Shown here piece by piece: positions 35,545 through 46,145 of a DNA stretch of 64,000 bases (position 1 is its first letter; every line of letters begins with the position of its first letter). The position numbers were made by a program, and so were the translations under genes. The notes below the pieces were generated by a model that saw only the letters and a program-made list of their open reading frames with translations, ran no database searches and was not told the origin of the DNA. The stretch covers positions 325,968-389,967 of the forward strand of contig BCJC01000006.1 in assembly GCA_001600175.1 (NCBI GenBank), given 5' to 3'. This DNA is from Erythrobasidium yunnanense. Taxonomy: Eukaryota > Basidiomycota > Cystobasidiomycetes > Erythrobasidiales > Erythrobasidiaceae.

Positions 35545-38063
35545 ATGGAAGCGACCAGATCGATTACCTCGAGCGGCTTCGAATTTTCCCCGGCTGTTTC
35601 TGTTGCTACTACTTCAGCTGCTACCAACAAGCGGCGCAATGGAAGCCATGACTTACCTGAAGCAGAATCTGAGGAAGCTGAAGGAGATGCGAGACCCAGG
35701 CGGCAGCGCAGTTTCAAGCCTCGAGCCAAGTATTCATGTACCGAATGCGTCAAGAAGAAGACGAAAGTGAGCCTGCTTCCTCACCTGGCTTATCGTTGCA
35801 TATCTCATCGATATCTGCGGTCCAGTGCGATAGGGAAATGCCCTGCGGAAGCTGCAAATCGCGGCGTATAGTCAACAGATGTGCCTACTCTGATCTGTAC
35901 GCCATCCTCCTGAAGCTGATCAAGCCCGCTCTCTGCTGAGAACCTTCTTATTCGCAAGGCCATTAGGGAGCTCCGACAATACACAGGAGCGCTTCGCTGC
36001 ACTGGAGTTGCGTCTGGCAAGTGTAGAAGCGCAGCTCAGAGAGAATAGTCAGACAGAGCCTGCTGGTCATGTACGAATAACGGCGCAGCCGTCCCAAGCT
36101 CTCCGTCCCCCAGCAGAGCAATCAACATACAGAGCGCTCCCAGCCGTAAACAAAGCCGGGTTCTTCTATCGCGAGAATGCTTGCGAGGTCAACAACCAAT
36201 CCCCGAAGGCCTCGCAGACGGAGGCTCAGATAGACCACTTCGTGAGCTGGCAGCTATTCGTTCAAGGATCCTCAGACTAAAACAGCCCTTCAACCAGACA
36301 TTCGTAAACAGTGGGGGAAACACTGCACCCAAATCAGCAGGCACATCTGTTGCGCAATTGTCAAGACTGACCGCTGTCTTGGCCGAGTTACCTTCTCGAT
36401 CCTCTGCTGACTCCCTCGTATCATCCTACTTTCTGCATATCAAGTGAGCCAACTTGGTTTTACATCTCAACAAAAGACTGACTAATCCTTACAGCGCAAA
36501 CCGCCATCCAATTGACGAAACGCTTTTTCGGCAATCATATCGTTTCCTCTGGTCTCTTGGTCCTCCCGATATAATCTCCACCTTAGATGTCCTCAAGATC
36601 ATCCCGCTGGTCTTTGCTATCTTCGCTATCAGCGTCCCCGCATTGCCCGCCGATGCGGCGTTGCTTGCAGAAGGCGGCAAAGATATCGCCGAGCTCGCCC
36701 ACGAATTCCATCTCAGTTCTAGACAAGCAATAGCTCTCATCGATGGTTTTGCAGACCTGCACGCGGATCATTCAATCATCATGGCGGAAGTCTTACAGTG
36801 CAGACATCTCTTACAGCGGCGGAGGGCAAGTGAGGCTCCGTCACCACTGGCAAGCGCAGTCAGTCGCGCCATGGCTGCGCAGCTGCATCTGTCCTCAGCA
36901 GAAATCGGCATCAGCGCAGGAAGCGTTCAGGATGTTGAACGCAGACTCTTGTGGCAGTACGTGATTAATGCTTGGTGGTCTCATAAGCGATAGGTTGACT
37001 CGAGCCATCTTCAGTCACATATACCGCCTCGACTGCTTCTGCGCGACGCTGCTAGGTCGACCCGCCCTCATTGACGATCATTATGTGGGAAATACGGGCC
37101 CGCTTCCGCCTCATGATGCATCAATCACGCCTCTTGCGTACTTCGCCTATCGCCACGCTCTTGCGCGAATCAACCAGCAAATGAACAGCAAGACAATCCG
37201 CAGCAGGACTGCCGACTATCACGCTGTGCTTGGCCTGGAAGGAGAGCTCGAGACTTGGAAGCTCAACCTACCATGGGAGCTATCTATCCGAGACATGAAT
37301 GACTCGCTATCTTTCAGAAGCGGGACGGACCTGCAGAAACAGACTCTACAGCTCTTTACGGATTACAACTTTATGCGGATAACTTTACATCGTCCCTACT
37401 TCCTCATGGCTCTGAGCGATCGACGATATCAGCCTAGCCGCGAAGCATGCATCGCATCGGCGCTTAGTGACATCGCCTGCCGCACGAGTCCACAGCAGCG
37501 TGCGACACCCAGCTTCAGACCTCTTACGGGGAGTCATGTTGGTCTATTGTATATCGTCTATGTTGCGCGGCATAAACTAATGAATATCTGCGATAAAGCT
37601 GCTAGCCATCTCGCTCGTCATATTGGGGTGCGTATAATTCCGTTTCCACAGTATGCTACTTTCTGATCCCAATGTCTTTGAATTCCGCAGGCTGGCCCTC
37701 GAATATCCAATATCGCAAGGCGAGACACATCAGATAAGAGCCTCGTTGAAGGCATTGTTGCGCGCCGAGCAGCTCCCTATGCTATTAGGAGAAGATGCCT
37801 TGAGAGAAAGAGCTCGTGAGGAGATCAGGGCTTTCAAAGCTCCTTCGCCATTAGTGTCAGAAGTGCGCAATTCACCCTCGTACATAGACCCTCCGACAAA
37901 TAATCAGCCGTCTTACCCTCCCGAGATCGCTGCGGCAACGACGGCCCTGGACGGTATCTTTCAACCATGGTGGGAAGCTGTGCAAGCCAACACCAATGTC
38001 CCAAATCTTGGAGATGCCGATTGGTCCGTATGGCTACAACTCATGCATGATCAGATTGCGTAG
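35545..38063 (+). CDS. Zn2Cys6 transcription factor with fungal-specific regulatory domain
   Basis: Eight exons (35545-35766, 35826-35896, 35941-36070, 36133-36443, 36495-36956, 36994-37541, 37606-37627, 37691-38063) give 712 residues with phases that close exactly. Residues about 65-95 are the binuclear cluster, CTEC-VKKKTK-CDREMPCGSC and a last RC, joined across the first intron. A heptad-like helix follows (ERFAALELRLASVEAQL), as in dimeric Gal4-type factors. The body shows fungal-TF blocks such as SYFLHINANRHPID, LHRPYFLM and LALEYPISQ. It is a nuclear DNA-binding regulator of unknown targets. The 44-nt intron at 35897 and the 22-nt exon at 37606 are inferred from frame and are the least certain parts. 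Confidence 0.88.
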
Positions 38064-38171
38064 CGGATACTTATTTAGCGGTATTTGAAGAGATCTTTCA
38101 ATGGCAGACAAATGGCATGCAGGCTGCTTGGCACGGCGTAGCGATCATTAAGACATAGCTTCAGTGCTTCC

Positions 38172-39666
38172 TCAGACTACGCGACACAGCTTCGCGCGGA
38201 CAGGAACGTTGAACTCCGCGCCAGGCTCTGGGAAGTCTTCCAGCTGGACACCCTTGCGGAACATAGCACACCAAGTAGACCCTCCGAAGTGGAAACTGCG
38301 AGCAATACATTGGATTAGCTGACAGATTTCCGCCCAGAGATATCATGGTGGCCTTACGTTCCCAGCTGTTCACCCTTTTTGACTTTCTGACCTTCTTTGA
38401 CTGTAATCTCGCATGTAGATACCTCTGTCATGCCAATTCCTTGGAATACCATAGTTCCTATCTTGGGATTATCCGCCTCGATGAAGATGATGGCTCGAGT
38501 AGCCATGACTGTCAGGTACTCCTGACTGGTGTTCTCGCCTGCCTTGTCTGCACCTTGAGTCGAGGAGAAGTCATCGTAGAGGGGCTCTGAGAAGTAAGCA
38601 CCAGGGACCACATAGGCTTGCTTGATGGTGCCGGAAATCGGAGAATGCCATCGGTGATATGAGAGAGCCGACAAGAAGGCCTGGTAGACTGTTCCTCCTA
38701 CGTATTGCTCGGCATCAGGATGGTTCTTGAGCATGTCAATGACCGAGTAGCGCTGGCCTTTCATCCAGAAAAGAGAACGTCTAGCAACGTCTTTGGCGAC
38801 TTTGTATGTTTTGGACTCGCAAGCATTGGCAATGATATCATCGTTATTAGGCTCCTCTACAGGACGATGTCTTTCTTTGAGCTGACGGGTGAACTGATGA
38901 TACAGAGTTCAGCGGAGACTTTCTAACGAGAGTACCAGGTCACTTACAAAGTCATCCCAGCTCTTAAAACCGTGGTGCTTTGCGCTAGGGTCGCAGACAA
39001 ACATGTCCTCGAACTTCTTGTGCGTCTTGCCGAGATTACCGACATGCTCTACGCTCTTCACGCCAGTCTCTCCAAACCATCCTTCCTTGTCAGTACCAAG
39101 GACTTCAGCAGACTCAGGACTAGAGAGGAACCTGTTCCAGACATCGAGGACCTTCTTGAGCTGAGCATTGACAGTAGGATCTTGGAATACAGCGAAACCA
39201 GCCGAAGTTCCCATAGGCCAGTCGAGCAGAGCATTGATAGGTACGCCAACAAGGCCTACACTGTGACCTGCGTCTGACCATTTCGGAGCAGTGGAAAGGA
39301 CGTGGTTTAGGAGAGCTAGCAGATGATCGAAGTCTCGGACAGTGCCAGTCTGGCCAGTTGGGTCTTTCAAGTATTCTTTCTGTTTTGGAACTTGCTCAAA
39401 CATGGTGTTGAAGAGCATCCAAAGACGGGGATCATCTTCTACGACTTGCTTGAACTCCTTCAGAACAGGGTGCAGCTCTTTAGGGTTCTTGTCGACATGA
39501 GATACAGTCTTGGACATCCAGTCATGGTGGTGTCTCTTGTCCTGCGACATCCAGTGTCCAGTTCTGAACAACAGACATGTCAGCCCAACCGGTCCAACAA
39601 TCCATTAGGAGACTCTTGCCTGTGGACATGGTGCTCGTCTGGTACTTTGGTATCTCTAGCGTCCAT
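38172..39666 (-). CDS. Phosphatidylserine decarboxylase-family protein, PsiD-like
   Basis: Exons 39620-39666, 38948-39563, 38358-38893 and 38172-38295 give 440 residues. The N-terminal half is the PSDC_N type domain (HWMSQDKRHHHDWM, NPKELHPVLKEF, MFEQVP). The C-terminal half is the decarboxylase core (YHRWHSPISGTI, FIEADNPKIG) with the processing loop HFGGSTWC, where the serine would become the pyruvoyl cofactor. Classical enzymes carry LGST; the GGS form is seen in the basidiomycete group that includes Psilocybe PsiD, an L-tryptophan decarboxylase of similar length. So it could decarboxylate phosphatidylserine or an aromatic amino acid; no lipid-binding leader or membrane anchor is visible. 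The first intron (39564-39619) appears to have a GC donor. No psi-cluster partners are nearby. Confidence 0.85.
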
Positions 39667-40282
39667 GTTAGATACTGTCACTTGTGGTAATGCGTAAGTA
39701 GAAGAGCAAGAGGAGCAAGAAGAGCAGCAAAGTCAAAAAGTGTAACGCGAAACGTTACGACGTATTTATGTAAAGGGGCTATTTCGGTCAAAGCTGCGGT
39801 ATGGACGTGTTGTGCTGGAGAGTATACGACACACTTGCACAGCTCAACGGAATTATCACGAAAGGAACTGCTTTGAGTGCTGAGCGCAGCCCCGCAAATG
39901 GGCTCATTGGAATAAAGGGGTGAGCGTAGCGAAGCTCTACTACGCCCGCAGTAAGATTGTTACACTGCGAACGCATGAGTGGATATGTACGTGATGCTTT
40001 CGTCTCTGTCCGGGCGTTGTCAACTTTTTGCGACTTGTCAGAGTTCGCATTCCATCAGTCGTGGTCGAATACGCTCGTCCCGCGTTGGCATTACGAGCGT
40101 GTTGTTCTCGTGTCAATGTTTGAATACTGTAGCTATGACATCTGCGCTTGAGGCGGCCATGCTTAAGGTTTTTGCATTGATGTCATTGAATTTTACGTAA
40201 TTAACACTTTGACGTTGCACGAAGGGAACAGTCATACGCGTAGGGCATATACTTGCGTGCTACACGTTTGGGGAGCACATCC
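39667..40282. other. Intergenic
   Basis: 616 bp between the PSD-like start and the glyoxalase end. No gene or strong signal found. Confidence 0.4.
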
Positions 40283-41190
40283 TTACGGGCCAGAGCTTCT
40301 TGCGGGCACAATCTAAGGGTAGGCTGATCAGCGCGTAAACCGAATATCTCGAGATACAGCACATACCTCGATCCAGTAACCATCGGGGTCAAGGGCGAAA
40401 GCCTATTGTAAGAAGCGTCGGTCTCGCTCAGTCGCACATCATGCCAAAGGAATGCCTACGATATGCTTCATTTTTCCATCGGTCAACTTCTTCTGGAACT
40501 TGACGCCGAGTCTTTCCAGTCGAGCACAAGCATCTTCGATGTTCTCGGTAGAGATGGCGATGTGGCCGAAACCCTTTGAACCTGTATGTGGAGTGAGTAC
40601 ATGCAATTTACCAGTTGAGAAGCTGTCTGTAGCTCTACTTACCATCCTTGTTACCGGAGTGGTAACCCTCGAAGCTCGAGTCGGACTCGGTTCCGTGCTG
40701 ACATACATCTGGGTCAACTACTCTGATCTTGGCGCAATGGCGAAGGGCTTACGTTGTGGGTAAGCTCTAGGATGCCCTCTCGTGCGAATCTCTTCTTGGC
40801 CTTCTCATCGCTTGATAGGCTCTCGTCTCTACGAAGGAGGTATATTAGCCGGTGAAGCTAGCTCTTCTGTCGAGAACACGTACCCAGGGAGAGGGAAAGC
40901 AAGGAAGTAGAGAGTAAAGTCTCCTCCGGAGTGCTGGTCAATGAGCTCCATGCCTGCGATTAGCGGAAATCAGGGAGTATGAGCGATCTTTCGTTCCAGC
41001 CGGCGGGAACAAGCGAGAAGTACCCAGGATTTCGGTGTAGAACTTGACAGAGACCTTTGGGTCCTTCACACGAAGCATAGTGTGGTTGAACTTGACTGCG
41101 ATTTCATCTTGAATCAGCGCCAGCTTTTCTCAGAAAGATGGGAGATCAGCGTCGTCCCGCACAGCTCTCGGTTCCTTCGACTCTGCCCAT
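40283..41190 (-). CDS. GLO1: Glyoxalase I (lactoylglutathione lyase)
   Basis: Exons 41024-41123, 40884-40953, 40753-40828, 40643-40697, 40460-40581, 40367-40402 and 40283-40312 encode 162 residues in one frame. Seen: KFNHTMLRVKDPKVSVKFY, FLAFPLPG, EGILELTHN, GFGHIAI and FALDPDGYWIE. The four metal ligands (His in FNHTM, Glu in ELTH, His in GFGHIA, Glu in YWIE) are all present. It converts the methylglyoxal-glutathione hemithioacetal to S-lactoylglutathione in the cytosol. This is the single-domain form. The first exon is not certain: a three-codon exon at 41182-41190 (MGR) with a 58-nt intron fits the frame, but its donor GTCGAA is weak, so the true start may lie further upstream. Confidence 0.87.
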
Positions 41191-41725
41191 CTTGACTGCT
41201 GATGTATTGAAGCTTCTTCTGGGATATAACGATGCTGATGACTTGCTGAAATGTCGCGCAACAAGGCCTACTCGGTTGTACATCAAGAACAGAAAGAGCC
41301 AGCAGCGTCATTGCCGCCGTATTCTCCATGTGATGCCTTTTTTACCCGCGGACTCTTTCAAGGATACATCATACACTCCCAAACTGCTTAAAATCTACTC
41401 CCACCTATGCTGTTCTGCTCACATCTGCCTGCCTTTGAAGCACTCAAGAAAATCGCGCGCAGTCTTCCACACTTGGATGCCATCTATTTTCACAGCTACT
41501 TTCGCTGAGGTGCCAGCCTCCATGGCTTCTTAAAGCTTCCTGGACTCGCCTCAAAGTCGTTTTTACTTACCCTTTCATCGTCCCTCAAGCTTGGCTGTGT
41601 CTTGAAGCGTTCCCGACCCGATCTCGCTGTTGAAGTAGCGAGAGAGACGCAGCTGCGTAATATACGATACGATTGTACATCACCTCCATCTCCGTCCGCT
41701 CTGGTAGCCTTAGCCTATCTCGACG
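41191..41725. other. Intergenic
   Basis: About 535 bp between divergent genes (glyoxalase and a membrane protein). No gene supported; it should contain both promoters and possibly a glyoxalase 5' exon. Confidence 0.4.
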
Positions 41726-42334
41726 ATGAGGCTCACACTCTTTTCCCTATGTCTCTGCTACTGGAGCGTGCTTCTAGCCAAGCCTGCGGTCAGCAAGACT
41801 GTCCGCGACCTACTCGCTACAAGGCAGCTCTTCCCTAGAGCTGAAGACGAGCCGCCCAGCAAGCACAAAGCAGACAAGAAAGAGGACGCTGAGGATGACG
41901 ACCACGGCGGCATGCCAAGTGGCATCTTGTTCTTCTCGATCATCTTGGTCTTGTTGGCTTGCATGATCGGCTGTATTGTCCTAACATGCTGTCTCGTCCG
42001 CCTACGCAAGAAAGTCAAGCTGCTGAAGGACGAGCTGGAGAGTCGCAGTGGACCTGCCGCACCCTCAGAGTCAGCAAAGATCGCAAGCGAGTATAGAGCA
42101 TCGATGTTCATGAACGACCAGCAGCACCCGATTGAGATGGGCGAGCATGCTGGAATCCCTAATACACCCGTGATCATGGATGAAGAGCTTCAACAAGCGC
42201 GATATGAGCCGGCCTCAACAGCTCCACTGTACACTGAGCCTATTGTCAGCGGACATTCTCTACCTTACAACATCTCCGAGATCTCTGTTTCCGATATCGA
42301 CCTGGCGCCTAGCTCGTTGAAGCGGCCAGCTTAG
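41726..42334 (+). CDS. Single-pass type I membrane protein (paralogue 1)
   Basis: A single open frame of 202 residues. A signal peptide (MRLTLFSLCLCYWSVLLA) is followed by a short K/D/E-rich lumenal part, then one membrane span at about 71-95 (LFFSIILVLLACMIGCIVL), then a basic patch RLRKKVKLLKDELE and a cytosolic tail of about 90 residues. No family recognised. The span plus LVRLRKKVKLLKDE resembles the next gene (LVRQRKRIKQLSRE), suggesting tandem duplication. Possible role as a surface sensor or adaptor is guesswork. Confidence 0.65.
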   Translation: MRLTLFSLCLCYWSVLLAKPAVSKTVRDLLATRQLFPRAEDEPPSKHKADKKEDAEDDDHGGMPSGILFFSIILVLLACMIGCIVLTCCLVRLRKKVKLLKDELESRSGPAAPSESAKIASEYRASMFMNDQQHPIEMGEHAGIPNTPVIMDEELQQARYEPASTAPLYTEPIVSGHSLPYNISEISVSDIDLAPSSLKRPA

Positions 42335-42596
42335 TGTCCTTATATACTGTACATAAAGCGTCATCCACCTGGCTGAACAGCTCTCCTGGTTTTGTTCTGA
42401 AGCGCGATGCTTGAGCTTGCTGACGACTGGTACTGATGTTTGGCAGCTAATGGGCTTGACCCGCGAAGAAAGGCTCAAACCCGTCTCTGCAGCTGATCTC
42501 GCTAAAGCAGGTCCTGCTTGCACAGCTAACCTACAGCGTGTTGGGCGAGTCGAAAGCCGAAGCCATCCTATCAGCAAAAGCTGCGCCCACCCGGCC

Positions 42597-43329
42597 ATGG
42601 CACGAAGCTGGCAGCCTGATGGCTTGACTGCCCCCCCCATTATTCACGGCAATCCTCTTTCTTCTATCAGCAGCCGGCAGTGTAGATGCCCAGCTGTCAA
42701 CCTCTTCCACTGCAAGACCATCAAGCAGGCCAAATCGACCCAGCGAGTCCGACTCCTGCTTCTGCCCCTGTGCAGTGCTAGGGCTCGTGGTGATAGCTCT
42801 TTCAGCATGCTCCGCTCTCTTCATCGTTATTCTCATCTTCTTTCTGGTGCGACAGCGGAAGAGGATCAAGCAGCTTTCGAGGGAGCAGGAAGCGTCAGTA
42901 TTAGCAAAATCTTCGACAGCATATCCTACAAGAGAAGATAGTAGGTCAGTCACAGAGGCTGAGACTTCGTATACTGGCCGTTCAGAGAAGCTCAGCATCA
43001 AATTTCCTGAACGATCAGTCAAGAGTCCAGCTCCAACTTCAGCCAAGCTTTCACTTCCGCCTACGACTCCACGTATGCCAACACCTGTTCCACCATTAGG
43101 TCGCAAGAACTCCTCACCTACCCCTCCGATCGTGCCTTCAACTCCCCCTGTCCCATCGCCCGCTATGAGCGTTAAAAGCGGACGAAGCGTTACTTTCTCT
43201 GACGAGCGACATGATGAGATCATCAATCCTGGACACTTCGATGAAGTATTGGAAGGATACGATGAAGAGGACGAATGCGAGACGGTGGAAGAGTTTTATA
43301 CGCCGACACCGACAACCATTGGACACTGA
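42597..43329 (+). CDS. Single-pass membrane protein (paralogue 2), start region unclear
   Basis: From about 42628 an open frame reads through FTAILFLLSAAGSVDAQ, like a signal peptide, then a Ser/Pro/Arg-rich part with SCFCPC, a membrane span (LVVIALSACSALFIVILIFF), a basic LVRQRKRIKQLSREQE patch and a tail rich in Pro, Thr and Ser ending DECETVEEFY then TPTPTTIGH. In that frame there is no ATG before the signal peptide. An ATG at 42597 opens MARSWQPDGLTAP in another frame, and the two meet at a run of eight C (42631-42638). One C fewer would join them into a normal secreted start. So this is either a sequencing error, a real frameshift, or an unseen intron. Confidence 0.5.
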
Positions 43330-43586
43330 TGCCAAGGCAGCGAGACTAGTGACATAGTATCTCGGTCCAGCCGCAAATTGATGTAGTCCTAATTTGTGTG
43401 CTGCCGTATACCGAGGTTAGAAAATCCAGCTTCACCCAAGCCAGATAGCCGGTGTCCTTCGACCGTTTCTCCTTGCTTTACTTGTACATTAGATGTACAC
43501 AATATCTCTTTGCCGAGATCACCGCACTCGCACACCCTTCTGCACTCTCGGACCTCGCCTGGATTTCCCACGAAAGAAGAACGACA
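43330..43586. other. Convergent intergenic region
   Basis: 257 bp between the membrane-protein stop and the mS41 stop. Nothing recognised. Confidence 0.4.
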
Positions 43587-44228
43587 TCAGTCTGCAGGTT
43601 CGACGTATGTGCTAGTGAGTTCCAACACTAACCCTCTGAACTTCTTCGGCGGCCTCGCTTTAATCTGACGGATCTTGCGACCTTGCAGGAAGAGCTCCAT
43701 TTGGCGTAGGATGTATCTGATGAAAGCAGAGTAAGGGAGAAAGAAGTCAGATAATCGTCTTTTGATGCTTCGTCCTGGCAGATACGCCAGTCCTGCACTG
43801 TGCACGTCGTGCTTGTAGCGCAGAGGTGGGAAAGGCCAGCCTTACTTTCTGTCCTTCGGCGCCGTAATTCCAGCTTCTTTGAACTCTTCACTTCGTTTCG
43901 ACCATAGTTCTTCCCATGTTGCGCCGACTTTCGATTCATGTTCGCTCATTGACCGTCCTATCTTGTTCAAGAAGTCCGCTGGGCTTTCGATACCATCTGT
44001 ATTCGCAAGACGAGCACAGACTGTATTAGCAAGGTGTCTTGCTGTCGTTCAGAAGTGTATAGGCTGACCTCGCTTCTCTGGGACCGGCCGCACGACGGCT
44101 CTTCGTATTGCTGAGGATTGTAGATTTCGGACTTGTGTCGCGACAGGACCAGCAGCGGCAGCAGAAGTGAAGCGTAGGCGAGTAGAAGACGTCGCGCGTA
44201 GTATACTGCTGCGTATGCAAGTGCACAT
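43587..44228 (-). CDS. Mitochondrial small ribosomal subunit protein mS41 (IGR motif, Fyv4)
   Basis: Exons 44069-44228, 43846-44020 and 43587-43716 give 154 residues. The first 50 are Arg/Ser/Ala-rich without acids (MCTCIRSSILRATSSTR), a mitochondrial presequence. Then ESPADFLNKIGRSM, ATWEELW, EEFKEAGI, DRKYILRQMELF and KARPPKKFRG, the IGR motif family with the invariant IGR triad. Yeast Fyv4/mS41 sits on the mitochondrial small ribosomal subunit near the mRNA channel. The stop after LVLELTSTYVEPAD is the simplest end; a further intron near KKFRG cannot be ruled out. Confidence 0.83.
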
Positions 44229-44548
44229 GATGAAGTGTGAAAGAACAGACAAGAGACAGCTGAATCTGAGTGAATGTAAAGATCGTGTTTTGGCTACAAG
44301 TGCGTAACAACCTAGAAGCCCCCTATTTATCTGCTACTATGAACAAAGCGTCGAGCGTGTACGTAGCAGTCGCCGAACTAGTCACACCTGTAGGCATGTC
44401 CCGTCGCCCAGCGATGGAACACATCTACAGAATGTGCCAGAACCCCTAATCACTGTAACTCCTATATAAACACTATTAACACCTATCGTGCAGAAGTCGA
44501 CCAGCATTCCTTTTTTTTGTGACCCGGTTTCATGAGGATTTAAAGCTT
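44229..44548. other. Intergenic
   Basis: 320 bp between two minus-strand genes. A run of T occurs near 44510-44518 close to the 3' end of the wall-protein gene, on the opposite sense. Confidence 0.4.
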
Positions 44549-45429
44549 CTACGCGACCAGCGCGAGGAGTCCTGCTGCGACAAGGAGGCCTAGACCAGCT
44601 GTAACTTGGGTCGCTGCAGATTGGGTGTTTGCAGAGCCGGCATTGTTACTGCAAGAAAGCGCGTCGGGTATTAGCTGAGTGCCTAAGAGGATGACATTCG
44701 CAAAGCAGGTGACATACCCAATGCCATTGGCTGAAGTGTTTGATCCTGTGCCCATGCCTGAGCCATTCGTGGTAGGAGGTCGCGAGACGATAGGTGATGA
44801 GGAAGGTGTAGGGTAGCGGCTCGTATTCCTAGCAGGCGCCCATGTAGAGTTTGGCAAGCATGTATATGTACCATCCTCAATGACGAGTTTGCGGGAGTAC
44901 CTATAATAGCTCGTATTATCAGTACTCGCAGTCACAAGCCTATAAGACCAGGAAGTGAGAGAGACCCACGCAATCTGCCCCGTCGAGCCTTTCACGGCGA
45001 TTGTGACGGTGGTGTTTGGCACAAGGTCGACTTCCCAGCTGTAGCTTGTGGAGTTTGTCTTGCCGAGGTGATAGAGGGGAGCATCTGCGCCGCTTCCGAC
45101 GAGCAGACCCAGTGAGTAGGGAGCTTTCGTGCCGTTCCTAGAGGTAAGAGCGCGTCAGAGAATGACACTCATTGTCTGCTGTTGCATATTAAGCTGACCA
45201 GCTGAGGGTTGTCGTATCGCACTGAAGAAGACACCGCGACGCGTCAGAATAAGATCGTCGAAGTCGGTAGCTGACGAGCACCCACCGAGCGAAGGTGATC
45301 CGGCACATCTACTGCAAAGACACCTCTTCGAGCATGGTTACTGCTTCCGTGTCTGTACGAATTGCGAGCTTCTACGCTTGAGAGGGCCAGCAGGAAAGCG
45401 GAGAGAAGGACGGCGAGTCGCGTGAACAT
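44549..45429 (-). CDS. Secreted Ser/Thr-rich protein, probably GPI-anchored
   Basis: Exons 45286-45429, 45199-45221, 44970-45137, 44718-44900 and 44549-44648 give about 205 residues, treating 44901-44969 as an intron; kept in, it would add 23 residues in frame. The start MFTRLAVLLSAFLLALSSVEA is a signal peptide. The middle reads like the basidiomycete secreted domain with WEVDLVPNTTV, STGQIA and GTYTC. Then comes an N/T/S/P-rich part with many N-x-S/T sites, and a hydrophobic C-terminus (AGLGLLVAAGLLALVA) after small residues, as for GPI addition. Likely a cell-wall or plasma-membrane surface protein. Function otherwise unknown. Confidence 0.75.
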
Positions 45430-46145
45430 GTTTGAAATGGTTTCCGAGTGAGTGTATGTAGCGTATAAGAGAGCCTGCTCTCGTTGTATCGTTCTCTGTG
45501 TCGTGGAAAACTTGTTAGAAGATGGAATCGGTAGGAGGGAGAGAAGAAGAGCTGGACTGGTGGATAGATAGCAGCAGACTTTCTTCTTTTCAGAGCCAAG
45601 GCCTCCTATCAAATTGGCCGGAAGCAAAAATGAAGTGAGCTTGAGACGCGTCAGAATCACGCGTAAAGCGACGCGTTGGAACACGATGAGGTGCCTAGAT
45701 AGACCGTCATCTAAATATCATCAATGCAGCTTTCCCTTCTTCTTCTCCCTGTCTTCTCTGCCTCTTCGACTCTGCCTTGTAGGCAGCTCAGCCCTCACAT
45801 CTCGCTAGTTGCGCATCAGCCTTGTCCAATTGACCATTGTTCAGCGAGCTGTACAGGATTCTTGGACGCAAAGTGAAAGTGAGGCGTCCAGAGCAGCGAC
45901 CACCCTTGATGTCGACGTAGTACTGTGCTGCTTCGTCCTGCAAATCAAGAGTGGTGCAGGTCAGAGCGCCAGAAATCGAGAGAAACGACTGGACAATCAG
46001 CTAGGAGACAGACAGTACATTGTCAAGAGTCATTACTTGCATTTACCAAGCTTGTGTAGATTTTACCGTTGTGAGATCTAAGCAATGCTTTTCAGGGTCA
46101 GCTAGAATCCGACTTGACGTTTTTCCCGTACATACCCTGCTCGCC
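45430..46145. other. Divergent intergenic region
   Basis: 716 bp between the wall-protein start (minus) and TFIIIC-subunit start (plus), with pyrimidine-rich patches around 45730-45780. No gene supported. Confidence 0.4.

Noticed and set aside
1-39666. An itaconate-type or psilocybin-type biosynthetic cluster, suggested by the Adi1/PrpF-like, MFS, P450 and PsiD-like genes.
   Set aside because: The genes are scattered over 39 kb among housekeeping genes, and the key partners (itaconate Tad1 decarboxylase, PsiK, PsiM) are absent.
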